Positions 5,963-12,848 of a stretch of 12,848 nt of DNA are shown in pieces. Where the stretch lies: contig JAEYUL010000100.1 of the NCBI GenBank assembly GCA_023432565.1, positions 1 to 12,848 on the forward strand. Reading direction: 5' to 3'. Source of the DNA: Actinomycetes bacterium (lineage in GTDB: Bacteria > Actinomycetota > Actinomycetes > Actinomycetales > Cellulomonadaceae). A program made the translations under genes and the position numbers. Position 1 is the stretch's first letter, and every line of letters begins with the position of its first letter. The notes beneath the pieces were generated by a model that was not told where the DNA came from, did no database searches, and saw only the letters and a list, made by a program, of their open reading frames with translations.

Positions 5963-8253
5963 CACGCGGTCCACCGACGCACGGCGTTGGCGCGGTCGAC
6001 GAGGTCGATGCGCTCGTCCCGGGTGGCTGCGAGCGTCGCGGACTCGCGGTAGGCCGACTCGAGCGCGTCCCGCAGCGCCGGCTCGTCGACCGGCACGTCA
6101 CCGATGCGCGTGCTCGCCGCGGGACCGTGCCGCTCGACCTCGGCGAGCGCGGCCTCGAACACCCCGATGCGCAGGTCCACCCGCTGCTGCGGGTCGACCA
6201 TGACGCTCTCGAGCCCCGCGAGGGCGTCGGCGAGAGCCGGGACGCCGCGCCCCGCGGCCGTGAGCAGGCGCGCCCGTTGCACTCGTGCCTCGGGGTAGGA
6301 GCTGCGCGTCGGGGTCACCAGCTCGAGGGCGGCCAGCGCGCCGTCGAGCTCACCGGCCGTCCGGCGCAGCCGGGCCAGGCCGAACGCGGCCGCCGCGGTG
6401 TAGTTGGCGTCGGAGCGCGCGCAGACGACGTACAGCGACTCGGCGATGTCGGGCTCACCCGACGTCTCGCACGCGACGGCGAGTGCGAGCTTGGGTGCGA
6501 GCTCGCCGGGCACCTGGCCGTACACCGCGTTGAAGGACGCGCGCGCGGCGACGGGGTCGCCGGCGGCGAGCTGCGCGAGGCCGTCGAGCCACACGGCGCG
6601 CCACTCCCACGGGTCCGCGTCGAGCACCTGGGCGAGGGCCGAGCGCACCGCCTCGGGACGCCCCGCCTCGATCCCCGCGCGGGCCCGCGCCAGTCGCACC
6701 TCGACCGTCTCCTCGGGCGCGTCGGCCAGCGCCCGCAGGCGCTGGCCGGGGTCGGAGACGCTGACGCCCGTCAACCAGCCCGCCGCGGGGTCGGACGCAT
6801 CGACCTTCAGCAGCGGCAGCTCGTCCCAGCGCAGCGGACCGTGCGCGCCGTCGGTCGTCGGCGGGTCGAACAGCACGGAGGCGGCCGAGTGCAGCGCGAG
6901 GTTGCCCGGGCCACGATCGGTGGCGACGACCTCGCGCAGGACGCCCAGCAGCTGCGTGCGCAGCTCGTCGACCGTGGCGAAGCGGTCCGACGGGTCGGGT
7001 GCGCACGCCTTGGCGAGCAGCCGGTAGAACGAGTCGTACCGCGCGAACACCGGCGTCTCGGCGACCGGCGGGAGCGAGGCGACGTACGTCGTGGTGTTGC
7101 CGCGGAAGTCGAGCACCAGCGAGGCCAGGGTGCGGCCGATGGTGTACACGTCGGAGGCCACGGAGGTGCCGACCTCGGGGACCTCGGGTGCCTGGTACCC
7201 GACCGTGCCGAAGATCGCGGACTCCAGGTCGTCGATCCGGCGCACGCCCCCCAGGTCGATCAGCTTGACGGCGTCGCCCTGCTGGATGACGTTGTCGGGC
7301 TTGAAGTCGCAGTACAGCAGGCCCACGTCGTGCAGGTACGCGAACGCGGGAAGCACCTCGAGGACGAGCGCGCACGCCTGGTCCACCGGCAGCGGGTCGT
7401 TCTTGCCGCCCGCGGCCTCGCGACGCTCGGTGAGCATCTCCTTGAGCGAACGGCCGCCCACGTACTCCATGACCGTGTAGCCCGCGCCGTCGTGCATCAC
7501 GAAGTTGTAGATCTCGACGATGAGCGGGTGCTCGACCTCGGCGAGGAACTGCCGCTCGGCGATCGCGGCCGCGTACGCGTCGGCGTCGCCGGCGTTGAGC
7601 AGGCCCTTGAGCACGACCCACCGGCCGGACACGTTCTGGTCGCGCGCGAGGTAGATCCAGCCGAGTCCACCGTGCGCGAGACAGCCCACGACCTCGTACT
7701 GGCCTCCCACGACGTCGCCCGCAGCCAGGCGCGGCTCGAAGTCGAACGCCGACCCGCACTGCGGGCAGAACCCCTTCGTACGGCCGGGGACGCCGTCGCG
7801 TTCGCGCCCGACGGGCGCCCCGCAAGACGGGCAGTACCGCTTGCGCTCCGGCACCTGCGGGTCGGCCATGACGACCTGCAACGGGTCCCGCACGGGCACC
7901 GGCGGGACGGTGGTGAGGCCCGCACCCAGGCGCGCGCCGCGCAGGCGCGTCGAGCCCGTGCCGAGCGTTCGGGTCGCCCGGGAGCCGCTCGCCGCGGTCC
8001 GTGCCGAGCCGAGCGCCGCGGTCGCGAGCCTGCTCGAGCTGGTCCGTCCGGTGCGGGTGGAACGCTCGTCGTCGCCGTCGGCGCCCACCACCGGCGTGCC
8101 GGGTGCGATGCCGGTACCGAGCAGCGAGGTGGCCGAGGCGGGGCGCGTCACACCGGTGCCGCCGGGGGCGGTCGGCGCCTGCGGCGAGCCGCAGACGTTG
8201 CAGTACCCGTCCTCGTAGGTCCCGGCGCAGCCGGGTTCGGTGCACGCCGTCAT
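5959..8253 (-). CDS. pknG: PknG-like serine/threonine protein kinase
   Basis: The 764-residue protein matches PknG in architecture and in length (M. tuberculosis PknG is about 750). Residues 4-21 hold an extra four-cysteine ribbon (C4, C9, C18, C21) that is not part of the classical PknG layout. A Ser/Thr/Arg-rich segment (about 65-104) follows, then the rubredoxin-like module C141-x2-C144/C163-x2-C166. The kinase domain (about 185-440) has AHGGLGWIYLA (193-203), catalytic K216, CDFKPDN (315-321) with D316, DLG (333-335) and QAPE (354-357). The rest is the TPR-type domain, including PGELAPKLALA, and a C-terminus resembling mycobacterial PknG. PknG is a soluble kinase controlling glutamate/2-oxoglutarate metabolism through FHA protein GarA in mycobacteria. 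ATG 8253 overlaps the upstream stop (ATGA) and has GGGAG 7 bases before it. Family assignment is firm; the substrates here are inferred. Confidence 0.95.
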   Translation of the reverse strand: MTACTEPGCAGTYEDGYCNVCGSPQAPTAPGGTGVTRPASATSLLGTGIAPGTPVVGADGDDERSTRTGRTSSSRLATAALGSARTAASGSRATRTLGTGSTRLRGARLGAGLTTVPPVPVRDPLQVVMADPQVPERKRYCPSCGAPVGRERDGVPGRTKGFCPQCGSAFDFEPRLAAGDVVGGQYEVVGCLAHGGLGWIYLARDQNVSGRWVVLKGLLNAGDADAYAAAIAERQFLAEVEHPLIVEIYNFVMHDGAGYTVMEYVGGRSLKEMLTERREAAGGKNDPLPVDQACALVLEVLPAFAYLHDVGLLYCDFKPDNVIQQGDAVKLIDLGGVRRIDDLESAIFGTVGYQAPEVPEVGTSVASDVYTIGRTLASLVLDFRGNTTTYVASLPPVAETPVFARYDSFYRLLAKACAPDPSDRFATVDELRTQLLGVLREVVATDRGPGNLALHSAASVLFDPPTTDGAHGPLRWDELPLLKVDASDPAAGWLTGVSVSDPGQRLRALADAPEETVEVRLARARAGIEAGRPEAVRSALAQVLDADPWEWRAVWLDGLAQLAAGDPVAARASFNAVYGQVPGELAPKLALAVACETSGEPDIAESLYVVCARSDANYTAAAAFGLARLRRTAGELDGALAALELVTPTRSSYPEARVQRARLLTAAGRGVPALADALAGLESVMVDPQQRVDLRIGVFEAALAEVERHGPAASTRIGDVPVDEPALRDALESAYRESATLAATRDERIDLVDRANAVRRWTAW

Positions 8254-9368
8254 CGCGTGACTCCCTTCGGCCCGTGCGCGGGCACGTCGCGGGTGAGGAA
8301 CTCGTACGTCTCGACGCAGTACCGGGCGAGCACGAGGTCGCACGGGGTGCGCTCGACCGCGTCGCGCGCCTCGTCGTAGCCCGAGCGGACCGTGGGCGAG
8401 GCGCTGCGACCGTTCGCGTCGGCGGCGGCGCGCAGCCCTTCGAGGCGGTAGCGCAGCTCCGCGCGCTCGCGCAGCGGCCGGCCGTACGCGTCCGCCACCG
8501 CGTCGAACGCACGCTGGACCGTGCGCAGCCGCTCGACGAACGCGTCCACCTCGGTGCGCGTCGGCGGGACGTCCCCGAGTCGTGAGACGTCAGGCACGGC
8601 GAGGTTCGGGGGGTCGACGATCTCGCGCCGGCACCGGTCCGCCAGGGCGTGCAGCGTGGGCTCGCGCTCCTCGAGCGCGTCGCGCAGCGCCTCGGCGTCC
8701 GCCCGTTGCCGGGCCAGGGTGCGCCGCTGGGACACCTCCACGATCAGGTCCCGCTCGGTCGTCGCGACCTCGACCTCGAGCTCGCCGAGCGGCCCGCCCA
8801 CGTCCGCGCCGCGCGCCGCCTGAGCGGTGATCCCCTGCTCGCGCGCACGCAGCGCCGCGACGCGAGCGCGTGCCTGCTCGTCGGCGGCCAGGTCCTCGCA
8901 GCGCACGACGGCGGCTCGCACGGCCCGCAGGCGCGCGGCCTCGTCGGCCGCCCCCGGGTCGAACGCGAGCCGGTCACGCAGCTGGTCGAGCATCGCGTCG
9001 CAGAGCGTGACGGCCTCGACGAGCGAGACGAACGCGGACGAGCGTCCCGCGTCGAGCCGCCCCCAGATGAGCTGGGACATCTGCTCACGGGCGAGCGCGT
9101 CCGCGCGCCCGGAGTCCCACACCTCGACGAGCCGGTCGAGGCGTCCGCGGATCGCCTGCCACATCGTCATCGCCAGGACGACGTCGGACGTGAACGCCTC
9201 GGGCTTGTCGGTCTGCCGCGCCGCGGAGTCCAGCCGGTCGAGCTCCGCGCGGCGGTCCGCCGCCCACCGCTCGAGCGCGGCGAGATAGCTCAGCAGCTCG
9301 GCGGCCGGGATGGCCTCGCCGAGGCGCCCGGGGGCGTGCGGCGGTTCGACGGGTCCCGCAGGCGTCAC
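8250..9368 (-). CDS. Uncharacterised helical/coiled-coil protein between glnH and pknG
   Basis: I do not recognise a named family for this 372-residue protein. It has no signal peptide, membrane segment, nucleotide-binding or catalytic motif, so it is probably cytoplasmic. It is strongly helical: charged Arg/Glu/Ala-rich stretches with heptad-like spacing cover about 25-85, 140-250 and 272-315, broken by a proline-containing segment (DPPNLAVPDVS, 252-262). A conserved-looking C-terminal part contains CDLVLARYCVETYEFL (343-358). Translation starts at GTG 9368, overlapping the glnH stop as GTGA, and its stop overlaps the pknG start as ATGA; the Shine-Dalgarno is weak. Its position between the binding protein and the kinase suggests a scaffold or linker between membrane sensor and soluble kinase, but that is inference from position and predicted structure only. 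Confidence 0.85.
   Translation of the reverse strand: MTPAGPVEPPHAPGRLGEAIPAAELLSYLAALERWAADRRAELDRLDSAARQTDKPEAFTSDVVLAMTMWQAIRGRLDRLVEVWDSGRADALAREQMSQLIWGRLDAGRSSAFVSLVEAVTLCDAMLDQLRDRLAFDPGAADEAARLRAVRAAVVRCEDLAADEQARARVAALRAREQGITAQAARGADVGGPLGELEVEVATTERDLIVEVSQRRTLARQRADAEALRDALEEREPTLHALADRCRREIVDPPNLAVPDVSRLGDVPPTRTEVDAFVERLRTVQRAFDAVADAYGRPLRERAELRYRLEGLRAAADANGRSASPTVRSGYDEARDAVERTPCDLVLARYCVETYEFLTRDVPAHGPKGVTR
8261..8267 (-). promoter_or_regulatory. Ribosome binding site of pknG
   Basis: AAGGGAG on the minus strand, with its GGGAG core 7 bases before ATG 8253. It is one of the strongest Shine-Dalgarno sequences in the operon and supports this start over an in-frame upstream one at 8343 that would run back into the preceding gene. 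Confidence 0.7.
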
Positions 9369-10360
9369 GACGTGGTCCCGCGCACCGAGCGGCCGTAGAC
9401 CGACGCGGGCGGCTCGGGTGCCTCACCGAGCGCGCCCAGCCAGCGCTCGTACGACTCGGCCCAGCGTCCGTCGGCCTTGACCGCGTCGAGCACCGCGTTG
9501 ACGAACCGGACGAGCTCGACGTCGTCGGCCGCCGCGCCGATCCCGTACGGCTCGTCGCTGATCGCCGACCCGACGACCTTGGCGTACGGGTCCTGCGCGG
9601 CGAACCCGGCCAGGATCGTGTCGTCTCCCGTGATCGCGTCCACCTTGCCCTGCTGGAACAGCACGAGGCACTGCGTGTGGGTCTGCGCGCCGACCGGCTC
9701 GACGCCCGGGTAGTCCGCGAGCCGGTCGATCGTCGTGGTGCCCTCGGGCGCGCACACGCGGCTGCCGTCGAGGTCCTCGATCCCGCGCGCGTCGGAGTCG
9801 CGAGGCACGAGCACCTTCTGGCCCGCGTGGAAGTACTCGGCCGTGAAGGCGATCTCCTTCCAGCGGTCACAGGTGATGGAGAACGCCCGCGCCACCAGGT
9901 CGACCTCGTGGTTCTTGAGGACGTCCATGCGCTGGCCGGAGGTGATGACGCGGAACTGCAGGCGGTCGTCCGCACCGAAGATCGCCTCGGAGACGGCCCG
10001 GAGCATGTCGACGTCGAATCCCTCGATCTCGCCCGTGATCGGGTTGCGGCTGCCCATGAGCAGCGTGTCCGCGGAGACGCCGACGACCAGCGCACCGCGT
10101 TCGCGGATCCGACGCACCGCCTCGTTGCCGTCAGGGTCGGCCCCCTGCTCGCCCGGCTCGTAGGACTGCGTGAGGTCGGAGCACGTCTGCGCGGCCGCCG
10201 CGGGGGGCCGCGCGGCCTGCGCGGTGGGCGTGGCCGTGGGCTCGGGGGCCGTGTCGGCCACCGAGGCCGGCACGCTGCACCCGCCCAGCGCGAGGGCGAG
10301 CGCCGCCCCCACAGCGGCCAGGGCCACGGTCAGGCTGCGCGTTCCGGCTCGTCCGGTCAT
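9365..10360 (-). CDS. glnH: GlnH-like solute-binding lipoprotein (SBP family 3)
   Basis: The 331-residue protein is an extracellular amino-acid-binding lipoprotein of solute-binding family 3. It begins with a charged n-region, a hydrophobic core and a lipobox LGGC (25-28), so C28 should be lipidated and anchor it outside the membrane. A Thr/Pro/Ala linker follows, then the two-lobed binding domain (about 75-315) with GEIEGFDVDMLRAV (110-123), ITCDRWKEIAF (162-172) and TGDDTILAGF (244-253). C164 and C203 may form a disulfide. No ABC permease or ATPase gene is nearby. Instead it sits directly after a GlnX-like gene and upstream of pknG, as in mycobacteria, where GlnH binds Asp/Glu and signals through GlnX rather than transporting. 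ATG 10360 shares one base with the glnX stop (TGATG) and has AAGGAG 8 bases upstream. Ligand identity is inferred from family. Confidence 0.92.
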   Translation of the reverse strand: MTGRAGTRSLTVALAAVGAALALALGGCSVPASVADTAPEPTATPTAQAARPPAAAAQTCSDLTQSYEPGEQGADPDGNEAVRRIRERGALVVGVSADTLLMGSRNPITGEIEGFDVDMLRAVSEAIFGADDRLQFRVITSGQRMDVLKNHEVDLVARAFSITCDRWKEIAFTAEYFHAGQKVLVPRDSDARGIEDLDGSRVCAPEGTTTIDRLADYPGVEPVGAQTHTQCLVLFQQGKVDAITGDDTILAGFAAQDPYAKVVGSAISDEPYGIGAAADDVELVRFVNAVLDAVKADGRWAESYERWLGALGEAPEPPASVYGRSVRGTTS

Positions 10361-11745
10361 CAGCGGTACTCCTTCAGTCGAGCGCTGAAGCCCACGGCGA
10401 CGCACACGGCCGCGGCCAGCCCGGCCACCAGGGCGACCCACGCACCGCGCGACGACGAGCGCGCGGCGTCGTGCAGCGCGGAGTCGGCCTGGGCGCCCTG
10501 CGCCGCCACCGCCTCCTGCGCCGCCTCGCCGAACGCGTCGAACCGGGCGTTCGGGGAGTCCGCCGCATCCGACGTCGCCAGGGCGACCGCGCCGTCCCAG
10601 TCCCCGCCGTCGTCCAGGTCGCGGATCTCGCTGTGGGTCGCCGTCCACGCGTCGAACGTCTCCACGACCCGGGGATCGACACCGGGCACGGCGAGCAGGC
10701 CACGCGCCTCGTCGACGGCCGCGACGTAGGCCTCCTCGTACGCCTGACCCGAGCCGCGCTTGATGAGCGTGAACGACTCCATCGCCTTCGCGTCGTTCGC
10801 GAGCGAGTACGCGCGAGCGACGGCGACGGTGCGGGCGTAGGGGCCGTCGCGCACGTCACCTGCGGTGTCCCTGCCACCGTTCAGGCCGCCCGCGAGCAGG
10901 ATGCCGCCGGCGAGGAGCGCCCCGGTGGCCAGCACGAGCCCGCCGTTGAGCCTGCGGTGCGTGCGGCCAGCGAGCCAGACCTGCACGGCGACGATCACCA
11001 CGAGGCCCAGCACGACGACGAGCAACGCGACCAGCGCGCGACCCGCGCCGGCGAACGCGTCCGAGACCGCTCGGTCGTTGGCGTCCACGACCTCGTCGAT
11101 GCCGGGCAGCGCGGACGCGCGCAGCTCCTGCGACGCGGTCTCGAGGTACGCCGCCCCCACCGGGAAGCCCTGGCGGTTGTTGGCCCGTGCCTGCTCGACG
11201 AGCCCGCTGTACGTGGCGACAGCCGTGCTGACCGGGGCGAGCCGGCCCGCGTCGCCCCGGTCCACTCCGGCGACCTCGACGAGGCCGGCGGTCGCGTCGA
11301 CGAGCGACTGGTCGTAGCGCGCGCGCTGCACCACCGGCTCTCGTCCGCCGACGAGGAACGCGTTGGTCGCGGTGGCGTCGGCCGCGACGAGGTCGTTGCG
11401 CACCTCGAGGGCACGGACCTGCTGGGTCGTGTCGTCGGCGGCCGACGCCAGCGCGTTCGACTGCCCCAGGCCCGCCGCGAGCCCCACCACGGCGACCAGC
11501 ACGCTCGCGAGCATGCCGACGAACGCCGCCAGGCGCATCCGTGCCGGTGTCCGGCTGAACCGTCCGCGTCGCACGGCGGACCCGGCGCCGGGCACACGGC
11601 CCGTCACGGTCGACGAGCCGAGCGGCGCGGTGACGACCGCGGTGCGACCTGCGAGGGCCGGGGCGCCCACCGCGGTGGGCGGACGGGGCGTGGTCGCGGG
11701 GCGACCGGGTGGCGGCGCCGCTGATGCGGCGAGGTTGGGCGTCAC
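10360..11745 (-). CDS. glnX: GlnX-like four-helix membrane sensor protein
   Basis: This 461-residue membrane protein fits GlnX, the partner that relays GlnH binding to PknG in mycobacteria. A long Pro/Ala/Thr-rich cytoplasmic tail (1-70) precedes four predicted membrane helices at about 72-94, 236-258, 268-288 and 434-453. The two large loops (about 95-235 and 289-433) are helical and would both lie outside the cell, resembling paired sensory helical bundles; TM2 and TM3 are joined by a short basic turn (GRTHRRLNGG). The C-terminus is a short basic cytoplasmic end (SARLKEYR). There is no kinase, HAMP or other output domain, so signalling must go through partners. GTG 11745 overlaps the AAA+ stop (GTGA) and has AGGAG 5 bases upstream. 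The assignment rests on topology and on gene order with glnH and pknG more than on sequence motifs. Confidence 0.85.
   Translation of the reverse strand: MTPNLAASAAPPPGRPATTPRPPTAVGAPALAGRTAVVTAPLGSSTVTGRVPGAGSAVRRGRFSRTPARMRLAAFVGMLASVLVAVVGLAAGLGQSNALASAADDTTQQVRALEVRNDLVAADATATNAFLVGGREPVVQRARYDQSLVDATAGLVEVAGVDRGDAGRLAPVSTAVATYSGLVEQARANNRQGFPVGAAYLETASQELRASALPGIDEVVDANDRAVSDAFAGAGRALVALLVVVLGLVVIVAVQVWLAGRTHRRLNGGLVLATGALLAGGILLAGGLNGGRDTAGDVRDGPYARTVAVARAYSLANDAKAMESFTLIKRGSGQAYEEAYVAAVDEARGLLAVPGVDPRVVETFDAWTATHSEIRDLDDGGDWDGAVALATSDAADSPNARFDAFGEAAQEAVAAQGAQADSALHDAARSSSRGAWVALVAGLAAAVCVAVGFSARLKEYR
10369..10374 (-). promoter_or_regulatory. Ribosome binding site of glnH
   Basis: A strong AAGGAG lies on the minus strand 8 bases before ATG 10360, inside the last codons of glnX. 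It fixes the start just ahead of the lipoprotein signal and excludes the longer open frame upstream. Confidence 0.75.
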
Positions 11746-12848
11746 GCAGACTCCTGTTCGTCGTCTCGTGCGGTCTCGTCGTCTCGTGCGGGTCGTTCGT
11801 CTCGTGCGGGTCGTCGATCGCGTGCCGACTCGTCGTCACGGTCCGGCAGGTCGAGGCTCGAGGGGTGCACGGGCCCGGCCTCGTCGCCGTCGTCGGCGGC
11901 CGGGCTCGCGGGCTCGGCGTCGTCGTGCGGGGCGTCGACGAGGTCCTCGGGCAGGAGCGTGCGCAGCTCCTGCACCGTCGGCTCCTCTACGTCCCGCAGG
12001 CGCCACGCGTGCCGCAGGATCGCCTTGTCGAGGGCGTTGCGCGCCCAGCGGCCGTTGCCGAACCCCTCGCCTCGCAGCTGGGTGCGGGCGATCTCGCGGA
12101 ACCGCTCGACCGTCTCGGGCGCGGGCTCGAAATCGGCCCGGCGTGCCGCGAGCTCGAAGATGGCCGTGAGCTCGTCGTCGCTGTAGTCGTCGAACGTGAT
12201 CGTGGTGGAGAAACGGCTCTCCAGCCCCGGGTTGGTCGCCAGGAAGTCGTTCATGGGACGCGGGTAGCCCGCGACGATCACGACGAGGTCGTCGCGATGG
12301 TCCTCCATGTCCTTGACCAGCGTGTTGATCGCCTCCGCGCCGTACTGGTCCTCGGCGAGCGAGTAGGCCTCGTCGATGAACAGCACCCCGCCGACCGCCG
12401 TGCCGACGACCTCCGAGGTCTTGACCGCGGTCTGCCCGAGGTAGCCCGCGACCAGCTCGGAGCGGTCCACCTCGACGAGGTGACCCTCCGTCAGCAGCCC
12501 GAGGGCCCGGTAGATGCCCGCCACCAGCCGTGCGACCGTCGTCTTGCCCGTGCCCGGGTTACCGACGAAGACGAGGTGGCGTGTGATCGTCGGCGACGTG
12601 AGCCCGGCGTCCGTGCGCAGCCGCTCCACGCGTAGCAGCTGTGCCTGCTCACGGATCTCCCGCTTGACGCGCCGCAGGCCGATCAGCTCGTCGAGCTCGG
12701 CCAGCAGCTCCTCCAGCGAGCGCGGCTCGGGCTCCGCGTCGGGGGGAGCCTCGCCCTCGGTCGCGGTCGCCGCGGCACCGACGCCGTGGCCCCCGGCCGG
12801 CACGGGCGCAGCGGGCTCAGGGCCTGGGCCGCCGGCGCGGACAGGGAC
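11742..12848 (-). CDS. CbxX/CfqX-type AAA+ ATPase, partial (5' end outside window)
   Basis: This is a AAA+ ATPase of the CbxX/CfqX group, the family of the Rubisco activase CbbX and of type VII secretion EccA. Numbering from a GTG at 12803, Walker A is GNPGTGKTT (81-89), Walker B is LFIDEA (141-146), the arginine-finger region is ESRF (195-198), and the sensor-2 region has GNGRWARN (249-256), so ATP hydrolysis should be intact. The frame is open with no stop to base 12848 and the stretch before the AAA core is Pro/Ala-rich, so the true start probably lies beyond the window. The C-terminal tail (about 290-353) is acidic and ends in six-residue RPARDE/RPARDD-like repeats. It is the first visible gene of the operon; I infer a remodelling role on a partner complex, with no direct clue to its substrate. 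Confidence 0.9.
   Translation of the reverse strand, partial: VPVRAGGPGPEPAAPVPAGGHGVGAAATATEGEAPPDAEPEPRSLEELLAELDELIGLRRVKREIREQAQLLRVERLRTDAGLTSPTITRHLVFVGNPGTGKTTVARLVAGIYRALGLLTEGHLVEVDRSELVAGYLGQTAVKTSEVVGTAVGGVLFIDEAYSLAEDQYGAEAINTLVKDMEDHRDDLVVIVAGYPRPMNDFLATNPGLESRFSTTITFDDYSDDELTAIFELAARRADFEPAPETVERFREIARTQLRGEGFGNGRWARNALDKAILRHAWRLRDVEEPTVQELRTLLPEDLVDAPHDDAEPASPAADDGDEAGPVHPSSLDLPDRDDESARDRRPARDERPARDDETARDDEQESA
11751..11755 (-). promoter_or_regulatory. Ribosome binding site of glnX
   Basis: AGGAG on the minus strand lies 5 bases before the GTG at 11745 and supports that start codon, which overlaps the upstream stop by four bases. Confidence 0.65.
11761..11827. repeat. 18-base tandem repeat in the tail of the AAA+ gene
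   Basis: The core TCGTCTCGTGCGG recurs at 11761, 11779 and 11797, exactly 18 bases apart, with a degenerate fourth copy at about 11815. The period equals six codons and encodes the Arg/Asp-rich ARDDET/ARDERP-type repeats at the protein C-terminus. Frame-preserving slippage could change copy number. Confidence 0.85.

Larger units (their letters stand above)
2620..12848 (-). other. Predicted eight-gene signalling operon (AAA+ / GlnX / GlnH / unknown / PknG / PP2C / VWA / FHA)
   Basis: Eight same-strand genes run without a real gap from beyond the right edge to 2620. Junctions from upstream to downstream are: GTGA at 11742-11745, TGATG at 10358-10362, GTGA at 9365-9368, ATGA at 8250-8253, GTGA at 5959-5962, PP2C/VWA with a 2-base gap (or TTGA overlap), and GTGA at 3447-3450. 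Such overlaps usually mean translational coupling and fixed co-expression. No internal promoter or terminator is evident, and the operon promoter must lie right of the window. The gene set combines a ligand sensor, kinase, phosphatase, phosphothreonine reader, VWA adaptor and AAA+ ATPase. Confidence 0.85.

Noticed and set aside
8254..8343. Upstream in-frame start adding 30 residues to the kinase
   Set aside because: The extra residues are Arg-rich read-through of the preceding gene; ATG 8253 has a good ribosome site and a stop/start overlap.
5824..8379. 851-codon plus-strand open frame opposite the kinase gene
   Set aside because: Antisense shadow of pknG; Arg/Val/Gly-rich translation with no motif, while the minus strand carries unmistakable kinase motifs.
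9365..10360. GlnH as part of an amino-acid ABC importer
   Set aside because: No permease or ABC ATPase lies beside it, and its neighbours glnX and pknG match the known sensing arrangement.

Overview
The window is very GC-rich with strong third-position GC bias, so long spurious open frames appear on both strands. The genes present (PknG-type kinase with GlnH and GlnX, an actinobacterial tRNA-Gly/tRNA-Cys pair) point to an Actinomycetota chromosome. A Cellulomonas-like Micrococcales member is a reasonable guess, but genus is inference only.

Left edge (1-471): the 5' part of a tRNA-Cys and a complete tRNA-Gly, both on the minus strand, followed by a divergent intergenic region. 472-2601 (plus): a large membrane O-acyltransferase (acyltransferase family 3) fused to a C-terminal SGNH-type domain, probably acylating a cell-surface glycan. 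It converges on the next gene with only 18 bases between the two stop codons.

2620-12848 (all minus): one uninterrupted, tightly packed gene series, read from right to left. It runs: CbxX/CfqX-type AAA+ ATPase (5' end beyond the window), GlnX-like four-helix membrane sensor, GlnH-like lipoprotein binding protein, an unrecognised helical/coiled-coil protein, PknG-like kinase, PP2C phosphatase, TerY-like VWA protein, and a zinc-ribbon/FHA protein. Almost every junction is a 1- or 4-base stop/start overlap, so these genes are very probably one translationally coupled operon whose promoter lies to the right of the window.

In mycobacteria GlnH and GlnX sense extracellular amino acids and control PknG, which phosphorylates the FHA protein GarA to adjust glutamate/2-oxoglutarate metabolism. 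Here the same sensor-kinase core is physically joined to an eraser (PP2C), a phosphothreonine reader (FHA), a MIDAS-type VWA adaptor and an AAA+ remodeller. PknG, PP2C and the FHA protein carry related N-terminal zinc ribbons. The likely picture is outside ligand -> GlnH -> GlnX -> PknG, with the soluble partners setting, reading and removing the phosphorylation. The output of the pathway cannot be seen in this window.
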